From the NCBI RefSeq assembly GCF_004340465.1, contig NZ_SLVV01000017.1:13583-67501 (forward strand): a stretch of 53,919 bases of DNA, given 5' to 3'. Every line of letters begins with the position of its first letter. Within the stretch, counting starts at the first letter, position 1. This DNA comes from Mesobacillus foraminis (GTDB lineage: Bacteria > Bacillota > Bacilli > Bacillales > Cytobacillaceae). The position numbers were made by a program, and so were the translations under genes. A model generated the notes under the pieces. The model was not told where the DNA came from and did not search any database. It worked only from the letters and a program-made list of their open reading frames with translations. Positions 35,371 through 47,479 of this stretch are shown here, piece after piece.

Positions 35371-35400
35371 AAATGAAAAAACCCGTAAACCGGGCTTTTT
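35371..35400 (-). terminator. Terminator between secE and nusG
   Basis: On the minus strand AAAAAGCCCG pairs with CGGGTTTTTT around GTTTA. The U-run is good. It lies 45-75 bases after the secE stop, so rpmGB-secE would end here unless read through. A weak candidate promoter (TTGACG at 35355-35360, no good -10) follows. Confidence 0.8.
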
Positions 35401-35446
35401 AGATTTATCCTGCGTTATACTCCATTATACCATGAGTTGGCAGGGG

Positions 35447-35626
35447 TTATTCAAGGATTAAACGAATCAATTCAGAAATACCAAGATCAAGGACTGCGAA
35501 AAATAAAGCCATTATGATGACAGTGGTTAAAACAGTAATGGTATATCGAACAAGCTGCTTGCGCTTCGGCCAGCTGACCTTTCTCATTTCGCTTGCAACT
35601 TCAGGTAAAAACTTAGTGATGCGCAT
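35447..35626 (-). CDS. secE: Protein translocase subunit SecE
   Basis: A 59-residue single-spanning membrane protein. The cytoplasmic helix (ITKFLPEVASEMRKVSWPKR) is followed by one transmembrane segment (TVLTTVIIMALFFAVLDLGI). SecE clamps SecY. The ATG at 35626 lies 6-7 bases after GGAGG; the longer frame upstream runs back through rpmGB and is not real. Confidence 0.96.
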   Translation of the reverse strand: MRITKFLPEVASEMRKVSWPKRKQLVRYTITVLTTVIIMALFFAVLDLGISELIRLILE

Positions 35627-35669
35627 TCTGTAACCTCCAACTATGGAAATAACTATAAATCTATCTGCG

Positions 35670-35819
35670 TTATTTTGTTTCCCTATGAACAGTATGAGCG
35701 TTGCAATTATTACAGAACTTCTTAAGTTCAAGGCGCTCGGTCTGGTTCTCTTTGCTGCCCGCAGTTGTATAATTGCGTGACCCGCAATCAACACAAGCAA
35801 GCGTTATCTTTTTTCTCAT
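35670..35819 (-). CDS. rpmGB: 50S ribosomal protein L33, zinc-binding form
   Basis: A 49-residue frame: [20 protein letters not shown] followed by [20 protein letters not shown] and TK. The CVDC and CNNC pairs form the zinc ribbon of the C+ form. Two adjacent ATGs exist; the second has better spacing from AGCAGGTG and matches B. subtilis. It begins the rpmGB-secE transcript. Confidence 0.96.
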   Translation of the reverse strand: MRKKITLACVDCGSRNYTTAGSKENQTERLELKKFCNNCNAHTVHRETK

Positions 35820-35848
35820 CATACACCTGCTATCTTAATGTCTTTAAA

Positions 35849-35877
35849 ACTGTATCACGGCTGATAGAATGTGTCAA
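35849..35877 (-). promoter_or_regulatory. rpmGB-secE promoter
   Basis: Minus strand: TTGACA (35872-35877), a 17-base spacer, and TACAGT (35849-35854), with an upstream TGn that makes it an extended -10. It lies between sigH and rpmGB. Confidence 0.75.
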
Positions 35878-35932
35878 TAAGCCATATAGGAATTGTTATT
35901 CGAGTTTCAGGGACTGCATATAAGGATAAATT

Positions 35933-36583
35933 CTATATCGAAGGCTCTCTGACATCCAAATATTTCTCCAGCTTTCTTTTTACCCGCTGTAAGGCGTTGT
36001 CGATCGATTTTACATGGCGGTTCAGCTCTTCGGAAATCTCCTGATAGGTTTGGCCGTCGAGGTAAAGTGCCAGCACCTTTCTTTCAAGATCGCTAAGAAG
36101 CTCGTCCATTTTGACTTCTATCAGGTTAAATTCTTCCTGGTTGATGATCAGTTCTTCTGGATCCATGATTTTCGCTCCCGACAGCATATCCATCAAGGTT
36201 CTGTCGGATTCTTCATCGTATATTGGTTTATCAAGGGATACATATGAGTTTAGTGGAATATGTTTCTGTCTAGTGGCTGTTTTGATTGCGGTAATAATCT
36301 GTCTCGTAATACAGAGTTCTGCAAAGGCTCTGAAAGAACTGAGCTTGTCCCCCTTGAAGTCGCGAATAGCCTTGTACAGGCCAATCATCCCCTCCTGGAC
36401 AATGTCCTCCCTGTCAGCACCTATTAAAAAGTAGGATCTTGCCTTTGCCCTGACAAAGTTTCGGTACTTACGGATAAGATAATCAAGTGCCTCACTTTCC
36501 CCATTGTGGACGGCATCTACTATTTCTTCATCTTCCATTTCCAAGTACTTTACGGCCTGCGTTACACCGGAATTCACACTCAC
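35933..36583 (-). CDS. sigH: RNA polymerase sigma-H factor
   Basis: A 216-residue sigma-70 family protein. Region 2 includes DYLIRKYRNFVRAKARSYFL and GADREDIVQEGMIGLYKAIR. Region 4 has LDGQTYQEISEELNRHVKSI, its helix-turn-helix. In Bacillus sigma-H drives early sporulation and competence genes. The presence and position point to a spore-forming relative of B. subtilis. Confidence 0.96.
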   Translation of the reverse strand: MSVNSGVTQAVKYLEMEDEEIVDAVHNGESEALDYLIRKYRNFVRAKARSYFLIGADREDIVQEGMIGLYKAIRDFKGDKLSSFRAFAELCITRQIITAIKTATRQKHIPLNSYVSLDKPIYDEESDRTLMDMLSGAKIMDPEELIINQEEFNLIEVKMDELLSDLERKVLALYLDGQTYQEISEELNRHVKSIDNALQRVKRKLEKYLDVREPSI

Positions 36584-36621
36584 TAGATCCCCTCCGCCCG
36601 TACTATTCCTTATATAGAAAT

Positions 36622-36651
36622 ATTATACAGCAGAAATTTTTTTAGCGTCAA
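36622..36651 (-). promoter_or_regulatory. sigH promoter
   Basis: Minus strand: TTGACG (36646-36651), an 18-base spacer, and TATAAT (36622-36627). The -35 begins 4 bases after the rae1 stop codon. Confidence 0.75.
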
Positions 36652-36655
36652 CAGG

Positions 36656-37165
36656 TCAGCTGCCGCCTCTGCGCCATTTTTCAAAAATTTCTGCCATTTC
36701 GTCTGTGAGCGGAATCTTTGTGACAGGTTTCCTTTTATAGTTTTTCTCCACTTTTTTTTCGATTTTTTTTTCAATGACGGTGGTTTCTGTAAAAAGCTCC
36801 CTTGCTGATTTACGCAAGGCACCTTGTCCAAAAATCGCCCATTGTTCGGTAAAGTCTGAAGTCGCAACATGAATCTGTGTCAATCTGTTATTTAACGCTA
36901 TTGCCATTTTCTCGATCCGCTCATCTGCCGTTTCATTTTCCCTTGTAAAAATGACTTCAACCTCATGATTTTTAAACTTCTTTTCCGTTCCCTGCACATA
37001 ATGGGCATCAAAAACCACAATTACGCGATAGCCTGTATAAGCCTGGTATTCAGCCATTTTCTCAATCAAAAGGTCTCTTGCAGCTGAAAGGTCTTTATTC
37101 TTCAGCACTCTTAATTCTGGCCAGGCACCGATAATGTTGTATCCATCTACAAGCAGGATGTCCAT
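36656..37165 (-). CDS. rae1: Ribosome-dependent mRNA endoribonuclease Rae1 (NYN domain)
   Basis: A 169-residue protein (YacP family) starting MDILLVDGYNIIGAWPELRV, with the first catalytic Asp in LVDGYN. Further acidic residues occur in VVFDAHY and ENETADERIE, and VATSDFTEQ completes the PIN-like site. The C-terminus is very basic (KKIEKKVEKNYKRKPVTK). The B. subtilis protein cleaves specific mRNAs in the ribosomal A site. It is one base from rlmB. Confidence 0.93.
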   Translation of the reverse strand: MDILLVDGYNIIGAWPELRVLKNKDLSAARDLLIEKMAEYQAYTGYRVIVVFDAHYVQGTEKKFKNHEVEVIFTRENETADERIEKMAIALNNRLTQIHVATSDFTEQWAIFGQGALRKSARELFTETTVIEKKIEKKVEKNYKRKPVTKIPLTDEMAEIFEKWRRGGS

Positions 37166-37166
37166 T

Positions 37167-37910
37167 TTATTGTCCTAGCGGATGACGTTTACGATACACT
37201 TCATACATTAGCAAGGATGCAGCCACTGAAGCATTTAATGAAGTCACTTTCCCGGCCATTGGGAGACTGAGCAGGAAATCGCACTTATCGCGGATCAAGC
37301 GGCTCATTCCTTTGCCTTCACTTCCGATTACAAGCGCCAGCGGCAGTGGCCCATCAATGGACCGGTAATCTTCTTTGGCGGAAGCATCGGTTCCTGCAAT
37401 CCAGACACCCCGCTCCTTCAATTCTTCTATTGTCCTGGACAGATTGGTGACCCTCACGACAGGGATGTATTCAATAGCACCCGTCGATGCTTTCGCAACA
37501 GTGGCCGTCAGTCCTACCGCCCGCCGCTTGGGAATAATAATTCCATGCGCTCCTGCTGCATCAGCAGTCCTCATGATGGACCCAAGATTATGCGGATCTT
37601 CAATTTCATCCAGCAGAAGGAAGAAAGGAGCTTCATCCTTCTTCTCTGCTGCTGTGAACAAATCGTCAAGCTCTGCGTACTTATAGGCTGCCACCTGGGC
37701 AACAACGCCCTGATGGTTCCCTTCGTAAATCTGATCCAGCTTTTTCTTTGGAACGAACTGGACAATGACATTCGCCTCTTTTGCCAATTTCGTCACCTGC
37801 TGCATCTGTCCTCGCTGAGAGCCCTCTGAAATTAAAATTTTATTTATATCCCTGCTCGATTTTAACGCTTCAATAACGGGGTTTTTTCCTGCGATATATT
37901 CTTCACTCAT
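37167..37910 (-). CDS. rlmB: 23S rRNA (guanosine-2'-O-)-methyltransferase RlmB
   Basis: A 247-residue SPOUT/TrmH-type enzyme. The N-terminal substrate-binding domain ([20 protein letters not shown]) precedes motifs 1-3: [33 protein letters not shown] and [17 protein letters not shown]. It methylates a conserved guanosine in the 23S peptidyl-transferase loop. Its start overlaps the mrnC stop by 4 bases (ATGA). Confidence 0.94.
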   Translation of the reverse strand: MSEEYIAGKNPVIEALKSSRDINKILISEGSQRGQMQQVTKLAKEANVIVQFVPKKKLDQIYEGNHQGVVAQVAAYKYAELDDLFTAAEKKDEAPFFLLLDEIEDPHNLGSIMRTADAAGAHGIIIPKRRAVGLTATVAKASTGAIEYIPVVRVTNLSRTIEELKERGVWIAGTDASAKEDYRSIDGPLPLALVIGSEGKGMSRLIRDKCDFLLSLPMAGKVTSLNASVAASLLMYEVYRKRHPLGQ

Positions 37911-38326
37911 GATGTAGATCCTCCCTCTTCAACAATTCCAAAAGCGGCGTCAACTAATTCCTGCAGCCGCTCCTCACGCCCAGCCAGGAAAAGATAGCCA
38001 AGCAATGCTTCAAATGCGGTGCTGTACCGATAGGTCTGGACATCTGTATTCTTTGGGACTGTTCCTGATTTAGCATTCCTGCCGCGTCTTACGACAGCCA
38101 GCTCTTCTTCCGACAAGTCCCCTTTGTCCATTAAGGCATGGATGATCTTCGCCTGCGCTTTCGCAGAAACATAATTTGTTGCTTCTTTATGAAGCTTGTG
38201 GGGCTTTACCTTCCCGCTTCTCAATAGGTGCAGCCGTACATATTTTTCAAAAACGGCATCACCCATATATGCGAGAGCCAGACTGTTCAATTGTTTTTCA
38301 TCGACTACACTGGTATCTGAAACCAT
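37907..38326 (-). CDS. mrnC: Mini-ribonuclease III
   Basis: A 139-residue RNase III-like protein with the catalytic domain but no dsRNA-binding domain. [15 protein letters not shown] carries the Asp of the first active-site motif, and [13 protein letters not shown] carries the second conserved acidic residue. It matures 23S rRNA ends in B. subtilis with L3. It overlaps rlmB and follows cysS by 3 bases. Confidence 0.95.
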   Translation of the reverse strand: MVSDTSVVDEKQLNSLALAYMGDAVFEKYVRLHLLRSGKVKPHKLHKEATNYVSAKAQAKIIHALMDKGDLSEEELAVVRRGRNAKSGTVPKNTDVQTYRYSTAFEALLGYLFLAGREERLQELVDAAFGIVEEGGSTS

Positions 38327-38329
38327 TCT

Positions 38330-39727
38330 TTATCCTCTTTTCCACCTAGTCCCTTGTGCCGTATCTTCAAGAATGATATTCATTTCTTTCAGCTTGTCAC
38401 GAATCTCGTCTGAAAGCTTGAAATCCCGGTCTTTCCTGGCTTGATTTCGCTGTTCGATCAATGCCTCGATTTCCTCATCCAGCAAATCCTCGCTTCCAGG
38501 GGTAAGCCCCAGAATCTGGAACAGCACTTCAAACTGGTTCATGAAGGCCTGGATGACCTCCTCGGCAGTATTCTTTTCAAGCAAGTAGAGATTTGCAAGC
38601 TTTGATAGCTCAAACAGGACTGATATAGCATTGGCTGTATTAAAATCGTCATCCATTTCCGCTACGAACTGGTCATGCAGCTTCTCAATTTTTTCAAGCC
38701 AGGCTTCATTGTTATCTGTTAAATTTGTACTGGCTCCAATGCGGTGCTTTAGATTCTCATAAGAGGTTTGCAGCCGCTCGAAAGAGGCCTTGGTATTAGC
38801 CAGAAGCTCTTCACTGTAGTTGATTGGATTCCTGTAGTGTACAGACAGCATGAAAAATCTCAGGACCTGAGGATCATGTTTTTTAATGATGTCATGTACT
38901 AAAACAAAGTTTCCAAGTGATTTAGACATTTTCTCGTTATTAATATTAATATAACCGTTATGCATCCAATAACGCGCAAACGTTTTTCCAGTCAGAGCTT
39001 CAGACTGGGCGATTTCATTTTCATGATGCGGAAAAGCTAGATCCTGGCCGCCTGCGTGAATATCAATCGTATCTCCAAGGTATTCCCTCGCCATTGCAGA
39101 GCACTCTATGTGCCACCCTGGACGCCCTTTTCCCCATGGACTATCCCAGGCAATTTCTCCCTCTTTAGCGGTTTTCCAAAGAGCAAAATCCAGGGCATTC
39201 TCTTTCTTTTCCCCAACCTGTATTCTCGCTCCAACTTTCAGCTCATCAATGGACTGGTGAGACAGCTTCCCGTACTCTTTAAATTCCCTTGTCCGGTAAT
39301 AGACATCCCCGCCTGATTCATATGCATATCCTTTTTCAATCAATGCAGAAATAAACTCAATGATTAAATCCATAGTCTCTGTGACCCGGGGGTGCACATC
39401 TGCCCGTTTGCAGCCCAATGCGGAAACATCTTCAAAATAGGCGTTGATAAAGCGGTCGGCCAGAGCAGGCACATCCTCCCCAAGCTCATTGGCAGCCCTG
39501 ATCAGCTTGTCGTCTACATCCGTAAAGTTGGAAACGAACCGAACATCGAAACCTCTGAACTCCAGATAGCGGCGAACAGTGTCAAATACAATAGCAGGAC
39601 GTGCATTTCCTATATGGATATAGTTATAAACGGTCGGACCGCATACATACATCTTCACTTTACCCTCTTCAAGCGGGATGAAGTCTTCCTTTTTACGTGT
39701 TAACGTATTATATAATTTAATTGGCAT
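38330..39727 (-). CDS. cysS: Cysteinyl-tRNA synthetase
   Basis: A 465-residue class I synthetase. The HIGN motif lies near residue 38 ([11 protein letters not shown]) and KMSKS near 269 ([10 protein letters not shown]). Zinc ligands include the Cys in MYVCGPTV, the Cys in WHIECSAM, and His in FPHHENE. Its start overlaps the end of cysE by 11 bases. The pair is controlled by the Cys T-box upstream. Confidence 0.97.
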   Translation of the reverse strand: MPIKLYNTLTRKKEDFIPLEEGKVKMYVCGPTVYNYIHIGNARPAIVFDTVRRYLEFRGFDVRFVSNFTDVDDKLIRAANELGEDVPALADRFINAYFEDVSALGCKRADVHPRVTETMDLIIEFISALIEKGYAYESGGDVYYRTREFKEYGKLSHQSIDELKVGARIQVGEKKENALDFALWKTAKEGEIAWDSPWGKGRPGWHIECSAMAREYLGDTIDIHAGGQDLAFPHHENEIAQSEALTGKTFARYWMHNGYININNEKMSKSLGNFVLVHDIIKKHDPQVLRFFMLSVHYRNPINYSEELLANTKASFERLQTSYENLKHRIGASTNLTDNNEAWLEKIEKLHDQFVAEMDDDFNTANAISVLFELSKLANLYLLEKNTAEEVIQAFMNQFEVLFQILGLTPGSEDLLDEEIEALIEQRNQARKDRDFKLSDEIRDKLKEMNIILEDTAQGTRWKRG

Positions 39728-40376
39728 TGATTTTTCTCCTTTCTTCCTTTAGCCCTTCAAGCTCTCTTTGCAGTTCAGCCATCTCTGCCTCAATCGCCTT
39801 GAAGCGATCAGCCGTTGGATCCGGAAGATCTGAATGGTTTAGGTCCTTCTTGATTTTTACCCCGTCCTGAATGACCACGCGGCCAGGGACTCCTACAACA
39901 GTTGAATTCGGCGGGACATCCTTTAACACAACGGACCCTGCCCCGATTTTAGAGTTTTCGCCGATCGTAATGGAACCAAGCACTTTTGCCCCAGTGGCGA
40001 TGAGGGCATTATCCATAACAGTAGGGTGGCGTTTTCCCTTTTCCTTCCCTGTTCCTCCCAGTGTCACGCCCTGAAAAATCGTGACATTGTCGCCAATTTC
40101 ACACGTTTCCCCAATGACGATTCCCATTCCGTGATCAATGAATAGACGTTTGCCGATTTTGGCTCCAGGATGGATTTCAATCCCGGTAAAGAAGCGGCTC
40201 ACCTGGGATATGACTCTGGCAATAAAATAAAACTTCCGCTTAAAACATGCATGAGCCAGCCGGTGAGCCCAAATGGCATGCAAGCCTGAATACGTTAAAA
40301 CGACCTCCAGGTAGGTTCGCGCAGCAGGATCCTGCTCGAATATCACTTCAATGTCTTCCTTTAGCATTTTAAACAT
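39717..40376 (-). CDS. cysE: Serine O-acetyltransferase
   Basis: A 219-residue left-handed beta-helix acyltransferase making O-acetylserine from serine and acetyl-CoA. Hexapeptide repeats run through [20 protein letters not shown] (with the catalytic Asp-His) to [21 protein letters not shown]-acetylserine takes the sulfide made by the sulfate pathway at 13779-18258. The tail is highly charged, a long predicted helix. It is immediately downstream of the T-box. Confidence 0.96.
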   Translation of the reverse strand: MFKMLKEDIEVIFEQDPAARTYLEVVLTYSGLHAIWAHRLAHACFKRKFYFIARVISQVSRFFTGIEIHPGAKIGKRLFIDHGMGIVIGETCEIGDNVTIFQGVTLGGTGKEKGKRHPTVMDNALIATGAKVLGSITIGENSKIGAGSVVLKDVPPNSTVVGVPGRVVIQDGVKIKKDLNHSDLPDPTADRFKAIEAEMAELQRELEGLKEERRKINAN

Positions 40377-40406
40377 ATTCTATCCCCCTTTATGCTCCCT
40401 ATAAAT

Positions 40407-40665
40407 AAAAAAAACGCCTCTGTCATCATGACAGAGACGCTTTGTGCGCGGTTCCACTCTGTTTAGGCAAAAAAGCCTCAACTTAATCCTGTTAACGGGG
40501 GGACCCGCCCTAAACTAGTTGGAAACATCCGTTCCCGTTCATCCAGGGGCTCCGAGGCGCATTTCAAAAAATGAGAGGCTTGAACCACTTTCAGCCGGTG
40601 ATGGTTCTCTCTGAAAAAGCTTCACTTATCTACTTTTCCTCTTCAACGCTTTCATGCTATTGAAT
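40407..40665 (-). promoter_or_regulatory. T-box riboswitch for tRNA-Cys
   Basis: The minus strand has the T-box sequence AGAGTGGAACCGCGC (40446-40460) and a strong terminator hairpin (GCGTCTCTGTCA with TGACAGAGGCG, 40415-40439, then eight T). Stem I carries the specifier TGC, for cysteine, in GAAATGCGCC (codon at 40559-40561). Uncharged tRNA-Cys would stabilise the antiterminator and switch on cysE-cysS. Confidence 0.93.
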
Positions 40666-40671
40666 ACTCTT

Positions 40672-40700
40672 ACTATATAATATTTCATCAATTCTGTTAA
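40672..40700 (-). promoter_or_regulatory. cysE-cysS promoter
   Basis: Minus strand: TTAACA (40695-40700), a 17-base spacer, and TATAGT (40672-40677). It lies between the gltX stop and the T-box. Confidence 0.75.
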
Positions 40701-40718
40701 CATATTTCATAAAAAATT

Positions 40719-42173
40719 CTATCCCAGCAGATTTGTTACTCTCTGTTCCACTTTTTCCCTGCCAAGAAGCTCAATCGCCAGCATTAAGTCAGGTCCATGA
40801 GTCTGCCCTGTCACTGCCGCACGAATTGGCATGAATAATTTTTGTCCTTTATGCCCTGTCCCTTTCTGAACAGCTTTAACAGCTCCTTTAATAAGGGAGG
40901 CAGTAAATTCCGGCAGCGACCTGATCTCTTCAAGGAAAGCCCGAAGCACTTCCGGCACTTGTTCGCCTGACAGCACCTCCCTGGCCTCTTCCTCGAACTG
41001 AACATCAGTCTGGAAGAAAATTTCGGAAAGCTCCACAATTTCAGCCCCGTAGCTCATTTTCTCCTGATAAAGGGAAATTAGGCTGCGGATCCAGCTGTCT
41101 GCCTCTAATGAACGATTTTCATCGACGCGGCCCGCCTTAATTAAATGCGGAAGGGCAAGCTCAATGACTCGATCAAGATCAGCCTGCTTCATATACTGAT
41201 TGTTCATCCAGGTAAGCTTTTGCCTGTCAAACAGGGCCGGAGATTTCGAGAGCCTCGACGAATCAAACTTCTCTATGAACTCATCCTTCGAGAAGATTTC
41301 CTCCTCACCCGCTGGGGACCAGCCAAGCAAGCCTATAAAGTTAAACAATGCTTCCGGAAGATAGCCCAATTCTTCATACTGTTCGATAAACTGGATAATG
41401 GATTCATCCCGTTTGCTCAGCTTTTTTCTGCTCTCATTGACAATGAGAGTCATGTGGCCAAACACAGGAGGCTCCCACCCAAATGCTTCATAAATCAATA
41501 ACTGCTTAGGGGTGTTTGAAATATGATCATCTCCGCGAAGAACATGGGAAATTTTCATAAGATGGTCGTCAAGGACAACTGCATAGTTATAAGTTGGAAT
41601 GCCATCTTTTTTGACGATGACAAAATCCCCAAAGCCATCCGATTCAAATGATACTTCACCTTTTACCATATCGTCAAAGCTGAGGATTTTTCCAGCTGGA
41701 ACTTTAAAGCGGATGCTTGGCTTTCGTCCCTCTTTTTCCAGCTTTTCCTGGTCTTCCTTGGATAAATGGCGGCAGCGTCCGGAATATTTAGGTGTTTCAT
41801 TCCGCTCCATCTGTGCTTCACGTTCGGCTTCCAGTTCTTCCTCGGTGCAATAGCACTTGTAGGCAAGCCCTTTTTCAAAAAGCTCCTGGTTGTACTTTTC
41901 ATAGATATGATTCCGTTCCGATTGGCGGTAGGGACCATATTCGCCGCCGATATCCACGCTTTCATCCCAATCGATGCCGAGCCACTTCAAATAGTGAAGC
42001 TGGCTTTGCTCCCCGCCTTCTATATTCCTTTTTTGGTCAGTATCCTCGATCCGGATAATGAATTTGCCGCCCTGATTGCGTGCAAATAAATAATTAAAAA
42101 GAGCTGTACGTGCATTTCCAATATGTAAATGACCCGTTGGACTTGGGGCATAGCGAACACGAATATCTGACAT
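40719..42173 (-). CDS. gltX: Glutamyl-tRNA synthetase
   Basis: A 484-residue class I synthetase. The HIGH-type motif is [15 protein letters not shown] near residues 15-29, and KLSKRDES is the KMSKS-type motif near 250. A likely zinc set is in [11 protein letters not shown] and CRHLSKED. In Bacillus this enzyme also charges tRNA-Gln for later amidation. Upstream is ispF, with a ~60-base gap. Confidence 0.97.
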   Translation of the reverse strand: MSDIRVRYAPSPTGHLHIGNARTALFNYLFARNQGGKFIIRIEDTDQKRNIEGGEQSQLHYLKWLGIDWDESVDIGGEYGPYRQSERNHIYEKYNQELFEKGLAYKCYCTEEELEAEREAQMERNETPKYSGRCRHLSKEDQEKLEKEGRKPSIRFKVPAGKILSFDDMVKGEVSFESDGFGDFVIVKKDGIPTYNYAVVLDDHLMKISHVLRGDDHISNTPKQLLIYEAFGWEPPVFGHMTLIVNESRKKLSKRDESIIQFIEQYEELGYLPEALFNFIGLLGWSPAGEEEIFSKDEFIEKFDSSRLSKSPALFDRQKLTWMNNQYMKQADLDRVIELALPHLIKAGRVDENRSLEADSWIRSLISLYQEKMSYGAEIVELSEIFFQTDVQFEEEAREVLSGEQVPEVLRAFLEEIRSLPEFTASLIKGAVKAVQKGTGHKGQKLFMPIRAAVTGQTHGPDLMLAIELLGREKVEQRVTNLLG

Positions 42174-42232
42174 AAAAATCCTCCTTAATCTTCATCCAGT
42201 TATCCTGGAAATAAAAAAACAGACAAACGGAC

Positions 42233-42709
42233 TTAAATTTTTTCCAGCAGGATGACTGCCTGTGCAGCGATCCCTTCCCCACGGCCGGTAAAACCAAGTT
42301 TCTCCGTAGTAGTAGCCTTTACATTTACCTGGTCTGCATTTCCTTCAAGCAGCTCTGCTACTCTCTTTGTGATGGGCTCAATGTAAGGAGCCATCTTGGG
42401 TTTCTGGGCAATGATGGTACAATCCACGTTGCCAAGCCGGTAGCCCTTTTCCTTAACAATTCTCCAGACTTCCTCCAGCAGCTTTGCAGAATCTGCATCC
42501 TTGAAATCAGGGTCGGTATCAGGAAAATGTCTGCCGATATCCCCCTCGCCAACCGCCCCAAGACAGGCATCGGCAATTGTATGCAGAAGGACATCCGCAT
42601 CAGAATGACCCAAAAGACCTTTTTCATAAGGAATCGTTACCCCGCCAATGATCAAAGGCCGTCCCTCGGTCAGCTGGTGTACATCGAATCCTTGTCCAAT
42701 TCGAAACAT
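42233..42709 (-). CDS. ispF: 2-C-methyl-D-erythritol 2,4-cyclodiphosphate synthase
   Basis: A 158-residue protein of the MEP isoprenoid pathway. The zinc ligands are Asp and His in GFDVHQL (residues 8 and 10) and His in [16 protein letters not shown]-type substrate loop [14 protein letters not shown] is at the C-terminus. It directly follows ispD, which makes its upstream substrate. Confidence 0.96.
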   Translation of the reverse strand: MFRIGQGFDVHQLTEGRPLIIGGVTIPYEKGLLGHSDADVLLHTIADACLGAVGEGDIGRHFPDTDPDFKDADSAKLLEEVWRIVKEKGYRLGNVDCTIIAQKPKMAPYIEPITKRVAELLEGNADQVNVKATTTEKLGFTGRGEGIAAQAVILLEKI

Positions 42710-42749
42710 GCATTTTACTCCTTTTCCATAATTAGAATTCTATAGATGT

Positions 42750-44556
<1,807 letters not shown>

Positions 44557-44710
44557 CCCTTCACCTCCTTGTTCATCATTATAAACAATTTCCATAATTT
44601 GAAACCTGAGCTTAAAGAGTTTTTTAAGAAATATTAACAGACAGCACATCTTTACAATCTGTTTGTAACACTGGTGTTTTTATCATAGCGATAGGTTTAA
44701 CTCTTCCTTA

Positions 44711-44740
44711 AAAGTAGCATCAGGGCTCCGGGAGTGTCAA
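44711..44740 (-). promoter_or_regulatory. Candidate yacL promoter
   Basis: Minus strand: TTGACA (44735-44740), an 18-base spacer, and TACTTT (44711-44716), with TGc directly upstream of the -10. It is in the 200-base disA-yacL gap. Confidence 0.6.
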
Positions 44741-44756
44741 ATAATAGCCGGAAACA

Positions 44757-45830
44757 TCACATATGACGATCGGCAGTAAGCTGTTCCCTGATTAACTTCA
44801 GCCCTTCTTTTATCTTTCTCGCCCTGACTTCCCCTATTCCTTCTACTTCATCAAGGTCGGCTACAGTGGCGGAAGCGATGGCTGGCAGTCTTCCGAACCG
44901 CTTTACAAGGTTCTCAATGATGATAATCGGAAGGCGGGGAATCTTGTTCAGGATCCTGTACCCTCGAGGATAAATTGCTTCCTCTAGATGAATGTAGCCC
45001 TGGTATCCAAGCAATTTTAAAATGACCGAGTCCTCAATTACACTTGCTTTCGCCAGCTCCTGCAGCCGGGCTAAAACTTCATTCGCCCTAAGTTCAGGTT
45101 CACAGTAATAATCCTTAATCAAATGGATGGTTTCCTTTTCAATATCGGTCATTAACTCCAGCATCTGCAGGCGGACAAGCCGTCCTTCAACGCCAAGTTC
45201 GCTCAAATATGACATTAATTCATTTTTAATTCTCAGGACCATTTCAACCCTATGCATTACCTGCAGCAAATCGTTATATGTAACAAGCTCTTCATATTCC
45301 AAAAGGCCCAGATTGGCAATGCTTCGTTCCAATACAATTTTGTACTTTTCAAGGGTCTGGATAGCCTGGTTCGCCTTGGCAAGAATCACTGAAATTTCCC
45401 TTAGTGAATAACGGAGATTGCCTTGATAAAGAGTGATGACGGTCCTCCGCTGCGAGATGGCAATGACGAGGGCCTTGGTTTGCTTTGCGACCCGTTCTGC
45501 TGTCCGGTGGCGCATCCCCGTTTCTGTTGACGATACAACAGGGTCTGGTGCCAGCTGGGCATTCGCAATCAAAATACGATTGCCAGTATCATTCAAAATA
45601 ATGGCCCCATCCATTTTAGCCAATTCATACAAGGAGCTGGGACTGAACCTGCAGTCTATTTGAAAACCTCCATCAACCAGTTCTTTGACCTTGTCATTAT
45701 ACCCAACGACAATGAGCCCGCCTGTATTAGCCCGTAGAACATTATCGATGCCCTCCCTTAAAGGAGTTCCGGGAGCAATAAACTGAAGAATTTCACTTAA
45801 AGCTTTATCTTCCAGGCCTTTATTTTCCAA
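44757..45830 (-). CDS. disA: DNA-integrity scanning diadenylate cyclase
   Basis: A 357-residue protein that makes c-di-AMP from two ATP. The DAC domain has DGA (MDGAIILND) and RHRTAER ([14 protein letters not shown]), followed by a helical linker and a C-terminal HhH DNA-binding domain ([18 protein letters not shown]). I chose the TTG at 45830, 9 bases after GGAGGG, to give the normal length. Longer frames run inside radA. It starts 5 bases after the radA stop and its ribosome binding site is within the last radA codons. Confidence 0.93.
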   Translation of the reverse strand: MENKGLEDKALSEILQFIAPGTPLREGIDNVLRANTGGLIVVGYNDKVKELVDGGFQIDCRFSPSSLYELAKMDGAIILNDTGNRILIANAQLAPDPVVSSTETGMRHRTAERVAKQTKALVIAISQRRTVITLYQGNLRYSLREISVILAKANQAIQTLEKYKIVLERSIANLGLLEYEELVTYNDLLQVMHRVEMVLRIKNELMSYLSELGVEGRLVRLQMLELMTDIEKETIHLIKDYYCEPELRANEVLARLQELAKASVIEDSVILKLLGYQGYIHLEEAIYPRGYRILNKIPRLPIIIIENLVKRFGRLPAIASATVADLDEVEGIGEVRARKIKEGLKLIREQLTADRHM

Positions 45831-45835
45831 TTCGG

Positions 45836-47215
45836 CTATCCCTCCAACGTTACTTTTAATGCCTGGCTGACCGATGACACACCTATAAGCTGAATGCCTC
45901 TGGGACCCGTCCACCCGCCAAGGTTATTTTCAGGCAAGATGATTCGCTCAAACCCAAGTTTAGCGGCTTCCTGTACCCTTTGCTCGATTCTCGATACACG
46001 CCTTACTTCGCCTGTAAGGCCAACCTCGCCGATAATACAATCCGAGGGTCTTGTTGGCTTATCACGAAAGCTTGAAGCAATGCTGACCGCAATGGCCAGG
46101 TCAATGGCCGGCTCATCCAACTTAACCCCTCCTGCAACTTTCAGATAGGCATCCTGATTCTGAAGCAGCAGTCCAACTCTTTTTTCTAGCACAGCCATAA
46201 GCAGGCTTACTCTATTATGATCAATCCCAGTCGCCATCCTTCTCGGGTTCCCAAAGCTCGTTGGCGAAATGAGTGCCTGGACTTCTACAAGGACAGGCCT
46301 TGTGCCTTCCATGGATGCGACCACGGTGGACCCCGAAGCACCCTGTGACCGTTCCTCCAGAAATATTTCAGATGGATTGGCCACCTCTTCCAATCCGCTC
46401 TCCTTCATTTCAAAAATACCCATTTCATTGGTTGAACCAAACCGATTTTTAACCGCCCTCAAAATCCTGTACGTGTGGTGCCGCTCTCCCTCGAAATAAA
46501 GGACAGTGTCCACCATGTGCTCAAGGAGGCGAGGACCTGCAATGGACCCTTCCTTTGTGACATGGCCAACAATAAAAATAGCTATCCCTTTTGTTTTAGC
46601 AATCCTCATGAGTTCAGCTGTGCATTCCCTAACCTGTGAAACACTTCCGGGTGCAGAGGTCACCTCCGGATGGAAGACAGTCTGAATGGAATCCACGATT
46701 ACAAAGTCCGGATTGGACTTCTCAATGGTTGAGCTAATTTGTTCCAGATTGGTTTCCGAATATACGAGCAGGTTCTCCGATGAAACGGACAGCCTTTCCG
46801 CCCTGAGCTTAGTCTGCCTCATCGATTCTTCGCCCGAAATATAAAGGACGGACTGCCCTATCTTTGCAAGCTGATACGATACCTGGAGCAAAAGTGTGGA
46901 TTTCCCAATCCCCGGGTCTCCGCCGATAAGAACAAGCGATCCTTTCACGACTCCCCCGCCAAGCACCCGGTTCAATTCTTTCAGCTCAGTTTTTATCCTA
47001 GGCTCACTAACCGTTTCAATTGATGTTATCGGAGTTGCCTTAGCTGCCAGTCCAGGGCTGCTAGTGTTGGTAAAAGCTCCCCTGCGGCCTGTCCCGGTAC
47101 TCTCCGTTTCTTCCACCATCTTGTTCCATTGGCCACACCCAGGGCATTTGCCCATCCATTTGGGAGATTCATATCCGCATTCCTGGCACATGAATTTCGT
47201 TTTTCGTTTTGCCAT
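45836..47215 (-). CDS. radA: DNA repair protein RadA
   Basis: A 459-residue branch-migration factor. The zinc finger [19 protein letters not shown] spans about residues 10-28. The RecA-like core has [14 protein letters not shown] (Walker A) near 97-110, and the RadA-specific [15 protein letters not shown] motif. The C-terminal Lon-like domain includes [14 protein letters not shown]. It processes recombination intermediates and in B. subtilis interacts with DisA, whose gene follows. Confidence 0.96.
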   Translation of the reverse strand: MAKRKTKFMCQECGYESPKWMGKCPGCGQWNKMVEETESTGTGRRGAFTNTSSPGLAAKATPITSIETVSEPRIKTELKELNRVLGGGVVKGSLVLIGGDPGIGKSTLLLQVSYQLAKIGQSVLYISGEESMRQTKLRAERLSVSSENLLVYSETNLEQISSTIEKSNPDFVIVDSIQTVFHPEVTSAPGSVSQVRECTAELMRIAKTKGIAIFIVGHVTKEGSIAGPRLLEHMVDTVLYFEGERHHTYRILRAVKNRFGSTNEMGIFEMKESGLEEVANPSEIFLEERSQGASGSTVVASMEGTRPVLVEVQALISPTSFGNPRRMATGIDHNRVSLLMAVLEKRVGLLLQNQDAYLKVAGGVKLDEPAIDLAIAVSIASSFRDKPTRPSDCIIGEVGLTGEVRRVSRIEQRVQEAAKLGFERIILPENNLGGWTGPRGIQLIGVSSVSQALKVTLEG

Positions 47216-47426
47216 TTGTATTCTTCCTCTCGCTAACTTCCTAGCTGTCTATCTCATAAAAGCTGCTGGGTAATTCAAAGATGTTTAAGGGTTCCGAAAA
47301 CTCGGTTGATTTGCAGAAGGATGAGCGGATAAAGGGAGACCCCCAGGAGCAATTAAGAACCAATGAGGCTTCTCCGCATCCCCACAGCGAATATCAGCGA
47401 GTTTAACAGATCCAGGGTAATAGAAA

Positions 47427-47456
47427 AGGTATACGTACACATTCATACGTATACCT
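47427..47456 (-). terminator. Terminator after clpC
   Basis: AGGTATACGT pairs exactly with ACGTATACCT around a 10-base loop, then TTTTCTATT on the minus strand. It lies about 24 bases after the clpC stop. The remaining bases of the gap to radA, 47216-47426, show no clear gene or consensus promoter. Confidence 0.85.
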
Positions 47457-47479
47457 CTTTATTATAAAGGATAATAGAG

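Noticed and set aside
35447-35800. A 117-residue version of SecE
   Set aside because: The N-terminal 58 residues come from reading the rpmGB gene in another frame. Only the last 59 residues match SecE, after a good ribosome binding site.
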